From Verrucomicrobiota bacterium (GTDB lineage: Bacteria; Verrucomicrobiota; Verrucomicrobiia; Limisphaerales; Pedosphaeraceae): a stretch of 64,000 nucleotides of DNA. This document shows positions 63,106 through 64,000 of this stretch, piece after piece; position 1 is the first letter of the stretch; the number at the start of each line of letters is the position of its first letter. A program made the position numbers and the translations under genes. The notes below the pieces were generated by a model that had not been told where the DNA came from, searched no databases, and worked only from the letters and a program-made list of their open reading frames with translations. The stretch spans positions 1 through 64,000 of the forward strand of contig JAJPHR010000022.1 in the NCBI GenBank assembly GCA_021325145.1. Direction: 5' to 3'.

Positions 63106-63515
63106 CTCATAATGTAGCTCTCCGTCACCCGCGATAGATAATCGTGAATATGGTTGAGATGCAGGTCAAAAGTGCGAGCCAGTGTAGAGAACGGCACGGC
63201 TTCGATGCGGACAGAGGGGCCGAACCAACGGGTCGCCTGCTTAAAGTCGTCGATCCACACACCACCCCAGACCGTGTATGGAATATCCGGGAAGAACTGG
63301 TCATAAGGCTCACCTTTCAGAGTACAGTCCATCTGAACTACGATGCTTCGGAGCAATCGCCCCTCCTGCGTGATGCGCCGGTTGGGATATCGGCCGCCGG
63401 AAAGCTTCGGATAAACAATGTAACCATGTCGGGCCGCAAACCCGGCAAGCCGGACATCAAGCTGATCAAGATGCTCGCCAAGCCGATCGTAATCTTCTGG
63501 AGAGTTCAAGGACAT
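63069..63515 (-). CDS. Unknown 148-aa protein (first of overlapping pair)
   Basis: Reads MSLNSPEDYDRLGEHLDQLDVRLAGFAARHGYIVYPK then GGRYPNRRITQ, YTVWGGVWIDD and HIHDYLSRVTESYI; its last 14 residues (MSCGRTGPLGSST) look unconserved. It overlaps the next ORF by 37 bp. Taken with YELWPHWSSGF in the other frame, the two may be one gene of about 255 aa split by a frameshift near 63105. No known domain recognised. Confidence 0.6.
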   Translation of the reverse strand: MSLNSPEDYDRLGEHLDQLDVRLAGFAARHGYIVYPKLSGGRYPNRRITQEGRLLRSIVVQMDCTLKGEPYDQFFPDIPYTVWGGVWIDDFKQATRWFGPSVRIEAVPFSTLARTFDLHLNHIHDYLSRVTESYIMSCGRTGPLGSST

Positions 63516-64000
63516 CGTTCACATGTGATGCGAGAAAAGCGTTTGAGGCCGTCTTGTCTCACAGTGTCAATACTGCGCTGAACGCAAGCAGCTGTCGAGC
63601 GGGCTTTTTATGGTGAATCCTGATGCCATATCATTTTTGCGAAGCTACAAACAAGACCACAAAGAGTGCTGCGAGGGCCGCGAGTCCGGGCACTTGCGAG
63701 GGTTATCTCGCGCTTACAGCGCTTGCTCGTTTCGCAACTTGAACCCAGGCCGTCGCTCGCAGACTCGCTTTGGCCTGGGCTGAGATATTGCAGGCCTTTG
63801 GCCCTGGGACGGGTCCAGGGGGGGCATATAATAAACACCAAGCACCAACCACCAAGCTCCAGAGAAAAACCAATACCCAAACTCCAAGAGTGAACTGGTC
63901 GTGCTGGGATTTGGGACTTTAGGCTTTGGACTCGCCCCCGGCCTCGCCGAATTTCAGCGGGTCGTGGGTGGAAGACGAGATTGATGCCGGGAGGGAAGGC
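63516..64000. other. 485-bp terminal region, no gene recognised
   Basis: Contains the CCAGGCC...GGCCTGGGC palindrome stretch (63747-63779) like that at 25600-25618, and GACGGGTCCAG...AAACACCAA...CCAAGCTCCA (63808-63861) as at 18353-18404. It looks like dispersed repeat material. ORFs seen here are short, overlapping and without signals. Confidence 0.4.

Overview
The window looks like a chromosome segment of an uncultured or little-studied member of Verrucomicrobia, probably the Pedosphaera/Limisphaerales (subdivision 3) side. This is inference from gene content. The pointers are GspG-like pseudopilins with a C-terminal 'FGDGH/FADGH' signature, Tat-exported Gfo/Idh/MocA oxidoreductases, an ECF sigma factor beside a Ser/Thr kinase, PQQ-type beta-propellers, DUF1573 and DUF748 proteins, high GC and many dispersed intergenic palindromes. 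No rRNA, tRNA, CRISPR array or transposase was recognised.

Left part (1-22.1 kb): a REC-histidine kinase, a large DUF748/AsmA-like envelope protein, a small membrane protein and nadD. An apparent operon of TetR regulator, UbiB/ABC1 kinase and AlkB-like diiron hydroxylase (6.5-9.8 kb) follows, with two copies of a 14-bp palindrome bracketing its promoter. Next, on the minus strand, is a tightly coupled three-gene operon (15.2-9.8 kb): a methyltransferase of the 3-hydroxypalmitate methyl ester (PhcB) type, a membrane HK-REC-HK kinase and a REC-HK protein. Its composition matches the Ralstonia phcBSR quorum-sensing operon. Around it lie a FadL-type outer-membrane fatty-acid channel, a condensation/acyltransferase-fold enzyme, a delta-9-type desaturase, a PAS histidine kinase and a metallophosphoesterase. 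The region therefore reads as a fatty-acid modification and lipid-signalling neighbourhood, the most interesting candidate system in the window.

Middle (22-35 kb): a pseudopilin, an unusual DUF1573-cytochrome c fusion, a Tat-exported metallophosphatase (probable TTG start), an S4/Hsp15-like protein, a solitary 1282-aa restriction-methyltransferase, thyA, a monooxygenase-like protein, an AHSA1/SRPBCC protein, fabD, DUF4126, a TetR regulator and a TauE exporter. Then (35-48 kb) come an MgtA-type Mg2+ P-ATPase, a discoidin-like exported protein, a second pseudopilin bracketed by ~0.3-kb inverted repeats, a PepSY lipoprotein, a YncE-like propeller, a PfkB sugar kinase with a HAD phosphatase, alanine dehydrogenase and a YihY/BrkB membrane protein.

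Right part (48-64 kb): dnaE, a Tat-exported Gfo/Idh/MocA oxidoreductase, then a minus-strand cluster of ECF sigma factor, a kinase/Ig-like/S41-protease fusion and a small secreted protein that duplicates the Ig-like domain of the fusion. A secreted protein, an AT-richer TIR-domain (NADase-type) gene, a PQQ beta-propeller gene and two overlapping unknown ORFs close the window. The TIR gene lies between two 73-bp direct repeats, one of which is the 3' end of the propeller gene. This suggests insertion of a defence-type cargo at that gene end.
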